Source of the DNA: JAKACA01 sp050010115
GTDB taxonomy: Bacteria; Actinomycetota; Acidimicrobiia; Acidimicrobiales; Bog-793
Assembly (NCBI GenBank): GCA_050010115.1
Contig: JBEKLQ010000002.1
Span: 62,001 to 126,000 of the forward strand
Direction: 5' to 3'
DNA: 64,000 bases
Position numbers and translations under genes: made by a program. This document shows positions 51,919-60,613 of this stretch, one piece after another; position 1 is the stretch's first letter, and each line of letters begins with the position of its first letter. The notes under the pieces were generated by a model. It searched no databases and was not told where the DNA came from. It saw only the letters and a list, made by a program, of their open reading frames with translations.

Positions 51919-51973
51919 CCTAGCGGTCCGAAGCGCAGCCGCCGCACCTACGGGCCGTCGGTAGCCTCCAACC

Positions 51974-52696
51974 ATGGCCGAAGTGATCCGACCTGATCTC
52001 GCGCCCGGCTCGAGGATCGTCATCATCCGTCACGGCGAGGCCGTGAGCAACGCCGACGACATCGTCGCCGGTCACCTCAGCTGCAAGGGCCTCACCGATC
52101 ACGGCCGCAACCAGGTCGAGGCACTCGCGAACCGCCTCCGGAGAACGGGGGAGCTCGCTGGAGCTGCCGCGCTCTACTCCAGCGTGCTGCGCCGGGCCGT
52201 GGAGACGGCGGAGATCCTGGCGCCCGCCCTCGACGGCCTCGAGATCCGACAGACCTGCAACCTGTGCGAGCGCCACGTAGGCGAGGCCGACGGGATGTCG
52301 TGGGCCGAGTACGAGGCACGCTACGGCGAGATGAAGCCCCCGTACGACCCGATGCGCCCGATGGCGCCAGGCGGCGAATCTTGGATCGAGTTCCTCGACC
52401 GGGCGGAAGAGGCGATGTACGAGGTCCTGGCGAGCCACCCTGGGGAGCTCGTCGTCATCGCCGGGCACGGCGGGATCGTGGGTGCGTCACTCGTGCGCTT
52501 CCTCGGGCTGGCCGAGCACGGTGCCTCCGTGCGCGGTCACGCCGACAACTCCTCGATGACAGAGTGGTCGTGGACGGGCAGCCGGTGGTGGTTCGTCCGG
52601 TACAACGACGCCGCCCACCTCGACAAGGAGGCGTGGGGCGCTTCGCAAGGCCTTCGTATCCCGGCGCCGGACTGGGTGACGCTCGAACCCAAGTGA
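51974..52696 (+). CDS. Histidine phosphatase family protein (phosphoglycerate mutase-like)
   Basis: A 240-residue protein. IVIIRHGEAVSN carries the nucleophilic His in the RHG motif, YSSVLRRAVETAEIL the second Arg, and VVIAGHGGIVGASL the second catalytic His. The remainder fits a broad-specificity phosphatase. The gene ends just before a cyclase gene that is 35 bases downstream (or overlapping if a GTG at 52693 is used), so the two may be co-transcribed. The substrate is unknown. Confidence 0.9.
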   Translation: MAEVIRPDLAPGSRIVIIRHGEAVSNADDIVAGHLSCKGLTDHGRNQVEALANRLRRTGELAGAAALYSSVLRRAVETAEILAPALDGLEIRQTCNLCERHVGEADGMSWAEYEARYGEMKPPYDPMRPMAPGGESWIEFLDRAEEAMYEVLASHPGELVVIAGHGGIVGASLVRFLGLAEHGASVRGHADNSSMTEWSWTGSRWWFVRYNDAAHLDKEAWGASQGLRIPAPDWVTLEPK

Positions 52697-52731
52697 GGCG
52701 CGCGGCGGGCCGGTCGTGGGACGATCCCTCT

Positions 52732-53844
52732 GTGGATCTCGAAGCGCTCCGCTCCAACGGGTTGTACGACCCCGAGGCTGCGAACGCGGGCGAGCGCCTC
52801 GCCTTGATCGAGCACCTCGTCGCCCTCGGCGCCACGATCCCGCAGATGGTCGCGGCGCAACGAGCCGGACTGCTCGAGTCGCTCGGTGGCGACCTCATGT
52901 TCTTCGATCTCGGAACGCCACTCACGGTGCAACAGGTGGCCGAGCAGTGCCAGGTCACCGCCGATCGGGTACTGCGCGTCAGGATCGCAAGCGGCATCCC
53001 GGCTGACGAGAACAGCCTGCTGCCGGACTGGATGCCCGAAGTCGTCGTGGCGTTCGAACTGGCCGCCGCCATGTTCGGCGAGCCTGCTCTGCTTGCTTTC
53101 ACCCGGGTGATGGGGGCGTCGTCGGCTCGTATCGGCGAGGCGGCCGTCGGGCTCTTCCTGAGCGAGATCGAGTCGCAGTTCGCCCAGCCGGGAGTGACCG
53201 AGCTCGATCGCGCACGGGCGATCGAAGAGGCGAACGGGTTGTTCGACGTGATCGCCCAGACCATGACGAGGCTCATGCGTGAGCACCTGATCCTGGCGGT
53301 CCGGCGCCAGCGCACGATGGAGAACGCCGGCATCGGCCCGGTGGCGGTCGGGATCTGCGTGGGTTTCGTGGATCTCGTCGGTTCGACCGAGTGGGCCGCC
53401 TCGATCTCGCTGCGCGAGCAGGCCGCCGCCATTGCAAGGTTCGAGTCGGCTGCCTGGGACATCGCCACCAGCCGGCGAGGCCGGATCGTCAAGCTCATCG
53501 GAGACGAGGCGATGTTCGTCGCCCTCGACCCCGTCGATGCCTGCCGGATCGCCTCCGACCTCTGCGCCGCCGCCGGAGCCGAGCCGTCACTGCCGTCGGC
53601 GCGCGGTGCCGTGGGTGTCGGGGACGTCGTCTTGCGCGACGGGGACTACTACGGCCCGCTCGTGCACCTGGTGGCCCGATTGGTCAAGGCAGCGGACACC
53701 GGTGAGGTCGTCGTGACTGCCGAGCTGCGCGAGCGGTGCGAGCGCGTGGATGCGGGGGCCTTCGGCTTCGAGTCACTCGGGGTCCAGGCACTGAGAGGTA
53801 TCGAGGAACCGGTGGAGCTGTCCAAGCTGCGCACCCCCCGTTGA
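52732..53844 (+). CDS. Class III adenylate/guanylate cyclase with Rv1264-like regulatory domain
   Basis: A 370-residue protein from the GTG at 52732. Residues 1-190 match the all-helical autoinhibitory domain of the Rv1264 group (NGLYDPEAANAGERLALIEHL). The catalytic domain has metal-binding Asp residues in GFVDLVGST and VKLIGDEAMF, with the substrate-specifying Lys next to the latter. In the transition-state motif, usually VN...ARL, the Asn is replaced by His312 (GPLVHLVARL) while the Arg is kept. Activity may be reduced or altered. A GTG at 52693 would create a GTGA overlap with the phosphatase gene and is also possible. Confidence 0.88.
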   Translation: MDLEALRSNGLYDPEAANAGERLALIEHLVALGATIPQMVAAQRAGLLESLGGDLMFFDLGTPLTVQQVAEQCQVTADRVLRVRIASGIPADENSLLPDWMPEVVVAFELAAAMFGEPALLAFTRVMGASSARIGEAAVGLFLSEIESQFAQPGVTELDRARAIEEANGLFDVIAQTMTRLMREHLILAVRRQRTMENAGIGPVAVGICVGFVDLVGSTEWAASISLREQAAAIARFESAAWDIATSRRGRIVKLIGDEAMFVALDPVDACRIASDLCAAAGAEPSLPSARGAVGVGDVVLRDGDYYGPLVHLVARLVKAADTGEVVVTAELRERCERVDAGAFGFESLGVQALRGIEEPVELSKLRTPR

Positions 53845-53863
53845 GGTCGGGCGCGGCGGCACC

Positions 53864-55381
53864 TTACACGAGGTGCTCGACGAAACCCTCCAGCTGCCTC
53901 AGGTTCCGGCACTCGTAGACGCCATCGCAGAACTGGGCGTACTGCTCTACGATCGAGTCGCCACTCCCCCAGTACGACCGGGGCTCGGGGTTGAGCCAGT
54001 AGACGTGGCGGGCACGGTGACGCAACTCTTTCACCACCCAGGCCTCGGGCGAGTGGTAGTTGGACCGGGCGTCGCCGAGCAGGATGATGCTGGTCTTCGG
54101 CCCGACGTCGCGGCCCCATCGCTGCCAGAACACGTTGAGGGCATGCCCGTAGTCGGAGTGCCCGTCCACCCAGACCACGTCTGCTTCCTGGTTCACACGG
54201 TGGATGGCCTCACCGACGGTCTCGGAGCGCTCGAAGATCCCGGTGACCTCATCGATGCCGTCGATGAACACGAAACTCCGCACCTGAGAGAACTGGGCCG
54301 CGATGGCGTGCACGAGGTGCAGCGTGAAGCGAGCGAACGCCGCCACCGAGCCGGAGATGTCGGCGATGACGAATATCTCCGGCTTGGTTGGCTTGGGGTG
54401 GCGGAACCTCGGCTCGGCCGGCACCCCGCCATAGGACAACGAGTGGCGCATCGTCGAGCGGAAGTCGAGGGCGCCGCGGCGGAGGTGCCGCCGCTTGCGA
54501 GCGAGGCGAGCCTGCAGCTTGCGGGCCAGGGGCTGGATGGCTTTGCGGATCTGGACGAGCTCTTCGCGGGTGGCGTGCATGAAGTCCACGTCCTCCGGCA
54601 GGGGCTTGCGCAACGAGCGGGCGAGCGCCTCGACACCGCGGTCGGCGACGAGCCGACGCCGGATCTCCGCCTCGATCTCGCGGCGGAGCTCGTCGATCCT
54701 CGCCTTGTACTCGTCCTCCAGCAGCCGCTGCTCGAGCGCGGTCAGCTTGCCCTGGCTGAGCCCGCGCAGCACCGGCCCGGGCAGTGCGCCGGCGTCGCCG
54801 TCGGCGCCCGATCTCTCACCCGGTGGCCCCTCGTCGGAGTGCGCCTCGGCCACGAGGCGCGCCAGCACCCCGTCGAGATCGAGGTTCCGCAGGGTCCGGT
54901 ACAAGTAGTAGGTACCACCGACCGGGCGGCCAGGTTCCATGCCGGCGTACCGGCCGACAGCGAGCCGGGCGACCGCCGCCAGCACCGCTTGGTCACCGTC
55001 TCGGAGCGCCTTGTACAACATGGCGGCGATCTCCTCCGGCGTCACCGCCTCGCCGCCGCCGCCGCCCTCGCCTTTGCCACGACCCTCTCCCCTACCCTGT
55101 CCAGCCGCGTTGTCGTCATTGGGACGCCGGTTCGACGCATCGTCCTCGGCGATGTCGTACTGCGGGCCCCGCATCGAGAAGTAGACCTCGAAGGCGGTGT
55201 CGAACGCCCGCCAGTGCGACGACGACTTCACGAGCGTCGCCCCGAGGGCGTACTTGATCGCTTGGCGGTCCTCCAGCGGGAGGTGTCGGATCGCCTCGGC
55301 TGCGTCCGCGGCCTCCGTCACCGAGACCGGCAGGCCTGCCCGCCGCAGCTCGGAGACGAAACCCGTCAGGACGTCAAGCAC
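53864..55381 (-). CDS. VWA domain protein, CoxE-like
   Basis: A 505-residue protein. The N-terminal half is helical with an acidic/Gly-rich linker near residues 80-112 (EGRGKGEGGGGGEAV). The C-terminal 190 residues are a von Willebrand A domain with the MIDAS motif DISGS in IFVIADISGSVAAF and further metal residues downstream. CoxE-like VWA proteins partner with MoxR ATPases in maturation of metal cofactor enzymes or membrane complexes. The GTG start shares one base with the MoxR stop (TAGTG). No carbon monoxide dehydrogenase genes are present, so the client is unknown. Confidence 0.88.
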   Translation of the reverse strand: MLDVLTGFVSELRRAGLPVSVTEAADAAEAIRHLPLEDRQAIKYALGATLVKSSSHWRAFDTAFEVYFSMRGPQYDIAEDDASNRRPNDDNAAGQGRGEGRGKGEGGGGGEAVTPEEIAAMLYKALRDGDQAVLAAVARLAVGRYAGMEPGRPVGGTYYLYRTLRNLDLDGVLARLVAEAHSDEGPPGERSGADGDAGALPGPVLRGLSQGKLTALEQRLLEDEYKARIDELRREIEAEIRRRLVADRGVEALARSLRKPLPEDVDFMHATREELVQIRKAIQPLARKLQARLARKRRHLRRGALDFRSTMRHSLSYGGVPAEPRFRHPKPTKPEIFVIADISGSVAAFARFTLHLVHAIAAQFSQVRSFVFIDGIDEVTGIFERSETVGEAIHRVNQEADVVWVDGHSDYGHALNVFWQRWGRDVGPKTSIILLGDARSNYHSPEAWVVKELRHRARHVYWLNPEPRSYWGSGDSIVEQYAQFCDGVYECRNLRQLEGFVEHLV

Positions 55382-56349
55382 TAGCCCCCCGAACCGACAA
55401 GTCCGGCGCCCGACTTCGTCGAGGCCAGCTCCTTCGCCGCCACCTCGATGTCCGAGCGGTACTTGAGCAACAGGTGGAGCGTCTCGGTCGCCGTGCGCTC
55501 ATCGACGCTCTCGATGCCCAACAGGACGAGGGTCCGTGCCCAGTCGAGGGTCTCGGAGATGGAGGGGTGCTTCTTCAGATCGAGTGAGCGCAGCGACCGG
55601 ACGATGCGGGCGACCTGGTCCGCCAACTCGTGGGTGATGTCCGGGACCTTCTTCAGCACGATCTCGCGCTCTCGCTCGACCGACGGGTAGTCGAGGTGCA
55701 AGAAGAGGCAACGGCGCTTCAACGCCTCGGAAAGCTCACGAGTGTTGTTCGAGGTGAGGAACACGAGCGGGATCTGCGTCGCCTTCACGGTTCCGAGCTC
55801 CGGAATGGAGACCTGGTAGTCGGACAGGATCTCCAGCAGCAGCGCCTCGGTCTCGATCTCCAGGCGGTCGACCTCGTCGACGAGCAGGACGACCGGATCG
55901 GTGGCGCGGATCGCCTCGAGCAGCGGCCTCGTCAGGAGGAACTCCTCTGAGAAGATGTCCTCCTCCAGCTCATTCCAACCGGCGCGGCGCTCGCCCGCGT
56001 CCGCCGTTCCTTCGACCTGGATACGGAGGAGCTGTTTCTTGTAGTTCCATTCGTACAGCGCCTTCGACTCGTCGAGGCCCTCGTAGCACTGGAGCCGGAT
56101 GAGTCGTGCCCCGGTCAAGCGGGCGATGGACTTGGCCAGCTCGGTCTTGCCGGTTCCCGCAGGCCCTTCGACGAGCACCGGCTTGGCGAGACGGTCGGCG
56201 AGGTAGACGACGCCGGCCAGCCCGTCGTCGGCCAGGTACCCGACCGTCGCCAACGCGTCACGGAGCGCCGGCACCGACTCGAAGCGCGGCGCCGACAGCG
56301 GCAGGTCCGCACCCCACATGCCGTTGCCAGATGCTGGCGTATCGATCAC
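55381..56349 (-). CDS. MoxR-family AAA ATPase
   Basis: A 322-residue ATPase. Walker A is GPAGTGKTELA, Walker B VVLLVDEVDR, sensor 1 LVFLTSNNTRELSEALKRRC with the Arg finger in the ALKRRC stretch, and the C-terminal lid is complete. It forms an oligomeric chaperone that works with the co-transcribed VWA protein. The GTG start makes a GTGA overlap with the proA stop, tying this pair to the proline operon on the minus strand; the functional link to proline synthesis is unlikely. Confidence 0.93.
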   Translation of the reverse strand: MIDTPASGNGMWGADLPLSAPRFESVPALRDALATVGYLADDGLAGVVYLADRLAKPVLVEGPAGTGKTELAKSIARLTGARLIRLQCYEGLDESKALYEWNYKKQLLRIQVEGTADAGERRAGWNELEEDIFSEEFLLTRPLLEAIRATDPVVLLVDEVDRLEIETEALLLEILSDYQVSIPELGTVKATQIPLVFLTSNNTRELSEALKRRCLFLHLDYPSVEREREIVLKKVPDITHELADQVARIVRSLRSLDLKKHPSISETLDWARTLVLLGIESVDERTATETLHLLLKYRSDIEVAAKELASTKSGAGLVGSGG

Positions 56350-57653
56350 GTCCGGACCTGCCCTTCCCCATAGATTGCGTACTTCACGGTCGTCAGCTCA
56401 CGGAGGCCCATCGGGCCGCGAGCGTGCAGCTTCTGCGTGGAGATGCCGACCTCCGCGCCGAGACCGAGCTCTCCGCCGTCGACGAAACGTGTCGACGCGT
56501 TCACGAGCACCGCCGCCGCGTCGACCTCCCGGACGAACCGGCGAGCCGCTGCGATATCCCGCGTGACGATCGCCTCGGAGTGCCCTGAACCGTAGCGGGC
56601 GATGTGGGCGATGGCCGCATCCAGGCCGCCGACGACCGCCACGGACATCTTGAGGTCCAGGTACTCCCGCCCGTAGTCGTCGGCAGCGGCAGGACCGATG
56701 CCCGGCACGAGAGCCCGGGCGCGCTCGTCGCCGACGAGCTCGACGCCCTCGGCGGTGAGCCGCCGGGCGATCCTCGGCAGGAACTCTCCGGCAACGGCGG
56801 CATGGACGACGAGCGACTCCGCCGCATTGCAGACGCTCGGTCGCTGCGTCTTGGCGTTGACGACGATCCGCTCGGCCATGTCGAGATCCGCCGCCGCGTC
56901 GACGTACACGTGGCAGTTGCCGTCGCCGTCGAGCACGTAGGGGACCGTTGCCTTGTCGAGGATCATCGCGATGAGGCCGGCGCCGCCGCGGGGGATCAGG
57001 CAGTCGATCACGCCGCGGAGCTGCACGAATTCCTCAGCGGTCTCGTGCCTCGTGTCCTCCACGAGGACCACGGCATCTGCGGGCAGTCCGGCCTTGACGG
57101 CGCCGTCCCTGATGGCCGTGGCGATCAGCCGGTTCGATCTGAGCGCCGATCCCGACCCCCGGAGCAAGGCTGCGTTGCCCGACTTGAGGCACAGCGACGC
57201 CGCCTCGGAGGTGACGCTCGGCCGGTTCTCGTAGATGATTCCGACGACTCCGAGCGGCACCCGCACCCGCTCGACGACGAGGCCGTTCGGGCGCACGTGG
57301 CCCTCGAGGATCTCGCCGATCGGATCGGCGAGCGCCGCCACGGTGCGCAGCCCCTGGGCCATCGCTGCGACCCTGGCCACGGTCAGGCGCAGTCGGTCGA
57401 CCGTGGTCGCCGTCGCATGGAATGTCTCGGCTCGGGCGACATCGGCAGCGTTCGCCTCCAGGATCTCGCCCGCACGAGCGCCGAGTAGGTCAGCAGCGTG
57501 ACTCAGTGCCTCGTCCTTCTGCGCGGTACCGGCAATGGCGAGGACGTGGGAGGCCTCTACAGCCCTCCTACCCAGCTCGCTCAACTCAGTTCTGACAGCC
57601 ACGACGTCATCAGATCCCGGGGCGTCGTGGCCGGCCTGGTGCGAATCGGCCAT
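56346..57653 (-). CDS. proA: Gamma-glutamyl phosphate reductase
   Basis: A 435-residue enzyme reducing glutamyl 5-phosphate to the semialdehyde in proline synthesis. VPLGVVGIIYENRPSVTSEA, CLKSGNAALLRGSGSA and the catalytic Cys in QRPSVCNAAE are characteristic. The C-terminus HARGPMGLRELTTVKYAIYG is intact. ATG at 57653 lies 52 bases after an unknown gene. It overlaps moxR by four bases. Its partner proB lies 1.8 kb upstream on the same strand. Confidence 0.97.
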   Translation of the reverse strand: MADSHQAGHDAPGSDDVVAVRTELSELGRRAVEASHVLAIAGTAQKDEALSHAADLLGARAGEILEANAADVARAETFHATATTVDRLRLTVARVAAMAQGLRTVAALADPIGEILEGHVRPNGLVVERVRVPLGVVGIIYENRPSVTSEAASLCLKSGNAALLRGSGSALRSNRLIATAIRDGAVKAGLPADAVVLVEDTRHETAEEFVQLRGVIDCLIPRGGAGLIAMILDKATVPYVLDGDGNCHVYVDAAADLDMAERIVVNAKTQRPSVCNAAESLVVHAAVAGEFLPRIARRLTAEGVELVGDERARALVPGIGPAAADDYGREYLDLKMSVAVVGGLDAAIAHIARYGSGHSEAIVTRDIAAARRFVREVDAAAVLVNASTRFVDGGELGLGAEVGISTQKLHARGPMGLRELTTVKYAIYGEGQVRT

Positions 57654-57705
57654 GGCACAGGCTATCGGTCGGCGCTACGGCTCAGCCCGTGCCCGGCGGC
57701 GGCGA

Positions 57706-58641
57706 TCACTCTCCCCGGAGGTGGCGCGCCAGGCAATCCCGCTGCCAAGCGCGCTCAACCTCGGCCGCCGGCGCCCCATGCGAATCCTTGGCCGACTGCC
57801 GCGCCCGTTCAGCCGCATCGGTGGCAGCAACCCAGGCCGGCACGATCCCCGAGCGGCGTCCCGGGGTGAACAGCCCCCAAGCCGCCGTCGGGTTGCCGGC
57901 CGCCTCACCTACGGCCGCGACCGCTCCCTCGGCGACGACATCAGCCGCCGTGGCGCCGGCGCTACGGCCACTGGTCACCGACTCCTCGTACCTGAGGTTC
58001 CCGGCTTCGACGAAGCGAGGAAACGCCTCGTGGCGCAAGGCCTCGACGGCGGCGAGCACCGCCTCCTGCGCCGCCGCGATCGCAGTCCATCGCTCGTCCT
58101 CGAACAGTGACTCGGCGTCGGCTTCGTTGTCGATCGCAGCGGAAAAGGCAAGATCCGCCAGCTCGGCACCCTTGCGGCGGAGGCGGTGGATCGTTGCGAC
58201 CCGGGACACCCGACCGAGCAACGCCGCGTCGGCCGCCGGGGCATCGTCCAGCCACTTCCTCACCTGAGAGAGCACAACAGACAGGGCGTCGCCGGTCGGC
58301 ACCGGTTGCAAGGCGAGATCGCGGGTCACGTGCTCGGCGCAGTCAAGCGCGAAATATGCCGCCTCCCGCAGCGACCAAGCCGTCTCGCTCACAAGCTCGG
58401 CGGTGCCTGCGACGTGGCGAGCGACGAAGATCCGCTCGCTGAGCGCGTCGAGCAACCCGTCGAGATCGAGGAGCGCCACCTGGCCATGGGCCGAGGGCTC
58501 GAGGACGGTCCCCACCGCGCCGCCGTTGTCTCCGTCGGCCGGCGACGGGAGCGACCAGATCGTCTCCTCGCCGTCGTGGATCTGCTTCCCGTGCCGATCA
58601 GTCGGTACGAACAATGCATCGGTCGGGATGTCGACAGTCAC
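57706..58641 (-). CDS. Protein of unknown function upstream of proA
   Basis: A 311-residue protein I do not recognise. The N-terminal 70 residues look like a small beta domain (ALFVPTDRHGKQIHDGEETIWSL). The rest is Ala/Glu-rich and helical with conserved-looking blocks such as ETAWSLREAAYFALDCAEHV, VATIHRLRRKGAELADLAF, SLFEDERWTAIAAAQEAVLAAVEAL. The GTG at 58641 is preceded by GGAGG at six bases. There is no signal peptide and no membrane helix. It is in line with proA, moxR and coxE and probably in one transcript. It may be lineage-specific. Confidence 0.75.
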   Translation of the reverse strand: MTVDIPTDALFVPTDRHGKQIHDGEETIWSLPSPADGDNGGAVGTVLEPSAHGQVALLDLDGLLDALSERIFVARHVAGTAELVSETAWSLREAAYFALDCAEHVTRDLALQPVPTGDALSVVLSQVRKWLDDAPAADAALLGRVSRVATIHRLRRKGAELADLAFSAAIDNEADAESLFEDERWTAIAAAQEAVLAAVEALRHEAFPRFVEAGNLRYEESVTSGRSAGATAADVVAEGAVAAVGEAAGNPTAAWGLFTPGRRSGIVPAWVAATDAAERARQSAKDSHGAPAAEVERAWQRDCLARHLRGE

Positions 58642-58786
58642 TCGGTGCCTCCGGCGGGCTCGGGAACGGCCCAAAATAGTCGCACGTGCGGGACCTGCAC
58701 TTCAGACAGCGCCTCCCGATCGATGAGCGCCACCTTGCTCACGGGAAAGTAGCCGCTCCGGGCCACATGCGGTCCATGATGGAGCG

Positions 58787-59419
58787 ATGAACTGGCTGGA
58801 GCAGGCGCTCGAAGAGTCCGGGGTCGGAGAGCGATTGGGCCGCCAATTGCGTTTCGTCCTGGAGCTCGACCGGGCCAAGTCCGTGCTGCGACGGACCTAC
58901 GTGTCGGATGGCACCCGGCGGGAGAACGACGGCGAGCACATGTGGCACGCGATGCTGGCTGGGCTCGTCCTCGCCGAGCACGCCGACGAACCGGTGGACG
59001 CGGTTCATCTCGCTCTCATGCTCGCCGTCCACGACATCGTCGAGATCGATGCCGGCGACACCTTCGTGTACGCGGATGCAGCTGTCCAAGCCCGCAAGGC
59101 GACCTTGGAGAAGGCCGCCGCCGAACGCATCTTCCGATTGCTCCCCGAGGACCAGCGAGATATGTTCTCCGAACTTTGGGAGGAGTTCGAGGCTCGCGCG
59201 ACTCCGACGGCAAGGATGGCGGCGGCCATCGACCGTCTGCTGCCACTGATGCTCAACCGGGCGGTCGATGGCAGGACCTGGCGTGAGCACGGGATCACGG
59301 CAGAGCGGGTCGTCGAGGTCAACTCGAGGATCGCGGATGGCTCAGGCGCACTGTGGTCGTTCGCCCGGGTCGTCCTCGAACAGGCAGTTGCCGGCGGAAC
59401 CCTCGACCCAGGGCCTTGA
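58787..59419 (+). CDS. HD-domain hydrolase (YfbR/HDDC2-like)
   Basis: A 210-residue protein. The metal motif is arranged as RRENDGEHMWHAMLAGL (His), MLAVHDIVEIDAGDTF (His-Asp, then catalytic Glu-x-x-x-Gly-Asp), and AAAIDRLLPLML (last Asp), the order of 5'-nucleotidase-type HD proteins such as YfbR and HDDC2. A dNMP phosphatase or deaminase-coupled role in nucleotide pools is possible. The gene is on the plus strand, opposite to its neighbours, and is convergent with proB, 43 bases away. Confidence 0.88.
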   Translation: MNWLEQALEESGVGERLGRQLRFVLELDRAKSVLRRTYVSDGTRRENDGEHMWHAMLAGLVLAEHADEPVDAVHLALMLAVHDIVEIDAGDTFVYADAAVQARKATLEKAAAERIFRLLPEDQRDMFSELWEEFEARATPTARMAAAIDRLLPLMLNRAVDGRTWREHGITAERVVEVNSRIADGSGALWSFARVVLEQAVAGGTLDPGP

Positions 59420-59461
59420 TGGCGGGATCACGCCGACCGGGGATCACGCCGCAGGCGGCGG

Positions 59462-60553
59462 CTACATGAGCACGACGAGGTCGTCGCGGTGCACGACCTC
59501 GTCGGCGAGATCGGCCGGTAACTCGGCCGTCCGCCGGCCGAGCCATTCGTGCGACCGCCCGGCGGGCACCCGCACGATCCCCTTGGCGAACACGACGCGA
59601 TCCGGTCCACAGATCTCCACGGCGTCGTCCTCGAAGAAACCCCCCTCTGCCTCCGTCACCCCGGCCGCCAACAGGCTGGTGCCACGCTCGGTCACCGCAG
59701 CGCGCGCCCCCTCGTCGACCACGAGGCAGCCGGCCGGCTTGAGAGCGAAGGCGATCCAGAGCTTGCGAGCCGACAGCGACCTGCGGTGCTGGACGAACAC
59801 GGTTCCGACGCCGGCCTCTCCGGCGACCGCGTCCCGGAGCACCGCCGGCCGGTCGGCGGCAGCGATGACGGTCCGCACGCCGGACCAGGCGGCGATCTTG
59901 GCGGCGGCGAGCTTCGATGCCATACCACCGCGGCCCGCCTCGCTGGCGGGACCGCCTGCGGCCCGCTCCAGCTGCTGATCGATCTCGATGACCTCCTCGA
60001 TCAGGGTGGCCTCCTCGTCGACACGGGGATCGGCACTGAACAGCCCCGCCGTGTCGGTGAGGAGCACAAGCAGGTCTGCCTGGATGAGGTGAGCCACGAG
60101 CGCTGCCAGCCGGTCGTTGTCCCCGAAGCGGATCTCGTCGTCGGCGATGGCGTCGTTCTCGTTCACCACCGGCACGACGCCGAGGTCGAGCAGCCGGTTC
60201 AGCGTCTCGCGGGCGTGGAGGTAGCGCTGACGGTGCCCGAAGTCGAGCGGAGCCAGCAGGACCTGACCGACCAGCAGGCCGAGGGCGCCGAAGGCGTCGT
60301 CGTAGACCCGCATCAGCCGGTGCTGGCCGATCGCCGAGAGCGCCTGCAACGTCACCGGGTCGACAGGTCGCGCCCCACCGGGAGACAGTGCTGCGACTCC
60401 CGCCGTCACGGCACCGGAGGTGACGAGTACGGTGCGGTGCCCGCTCTCCGCGAGCGTGGCGATGTCGTCGGCGAGCTTGGCGATGGCGTCCCGGTCCACG
60501 CCACCTTCTGGCAGCGTGACCGAGCTGGTCCCGATCTTCACGACGACGATCAC
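59462..60553 (-). CDS. proB: Glutamate 5-kinase
   Basis: A 363-residue enzyme from the GTG at 60553, preceded by AGGGTGA; an ATG at 60571 adds six residues. VVKIGTSSVTLPEGGVD, LVTSGAVTAGVAAL, VPVVNENDAIADDEIRFGDNDRLAAL and LLTDTAGLFSADPR are kinase motifs. The C-terminal 80 residues after GTSLLAAGV form a PUA domain. It makes glutamyl 5-phosphate, the first step of proline synthesis. It lies downstream of obg on the same strand, 60 bases apart. Confidence 0.96.
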   Translation of the reverse strand: MIVVVKIGTSSVTLPEGGVDRDAIAKLADDIATLAESGHRTVLVTSGAVTAGVAALSPGGARPVDPVTLQALSAIGQHRLMRVYDDAFGALGLLVGQVLLAPLDFGHRQRYLHARETLNRLLDLGVVPVVNENDAIADDEIRFGDNDRLAALVAHLIQADLLVLLTDTAGLFSADPRVDEEATLIEEVIEIDQQLERAAGGPASEAGRGGMASKLAAAKIAAWSGVRTVIAAADRPAVLRDAVAGEAGVGTVFVQHRRSLSARKLWIAFALKPAGCLVVDEGARAAVTERGTSLLAAGVTEAEGGFFEDDAVEICGPDRVVFAKGIVRVPAGRSHEWLGRRTAELPADLADEVVHRDDLVVLM

Positions 60554-60613
60554 CGGTTCACCCTGCCACATCGGGCCATGGGGTCTGCCAAATAGAGCCC
60601 GTGGGCCGAACCA

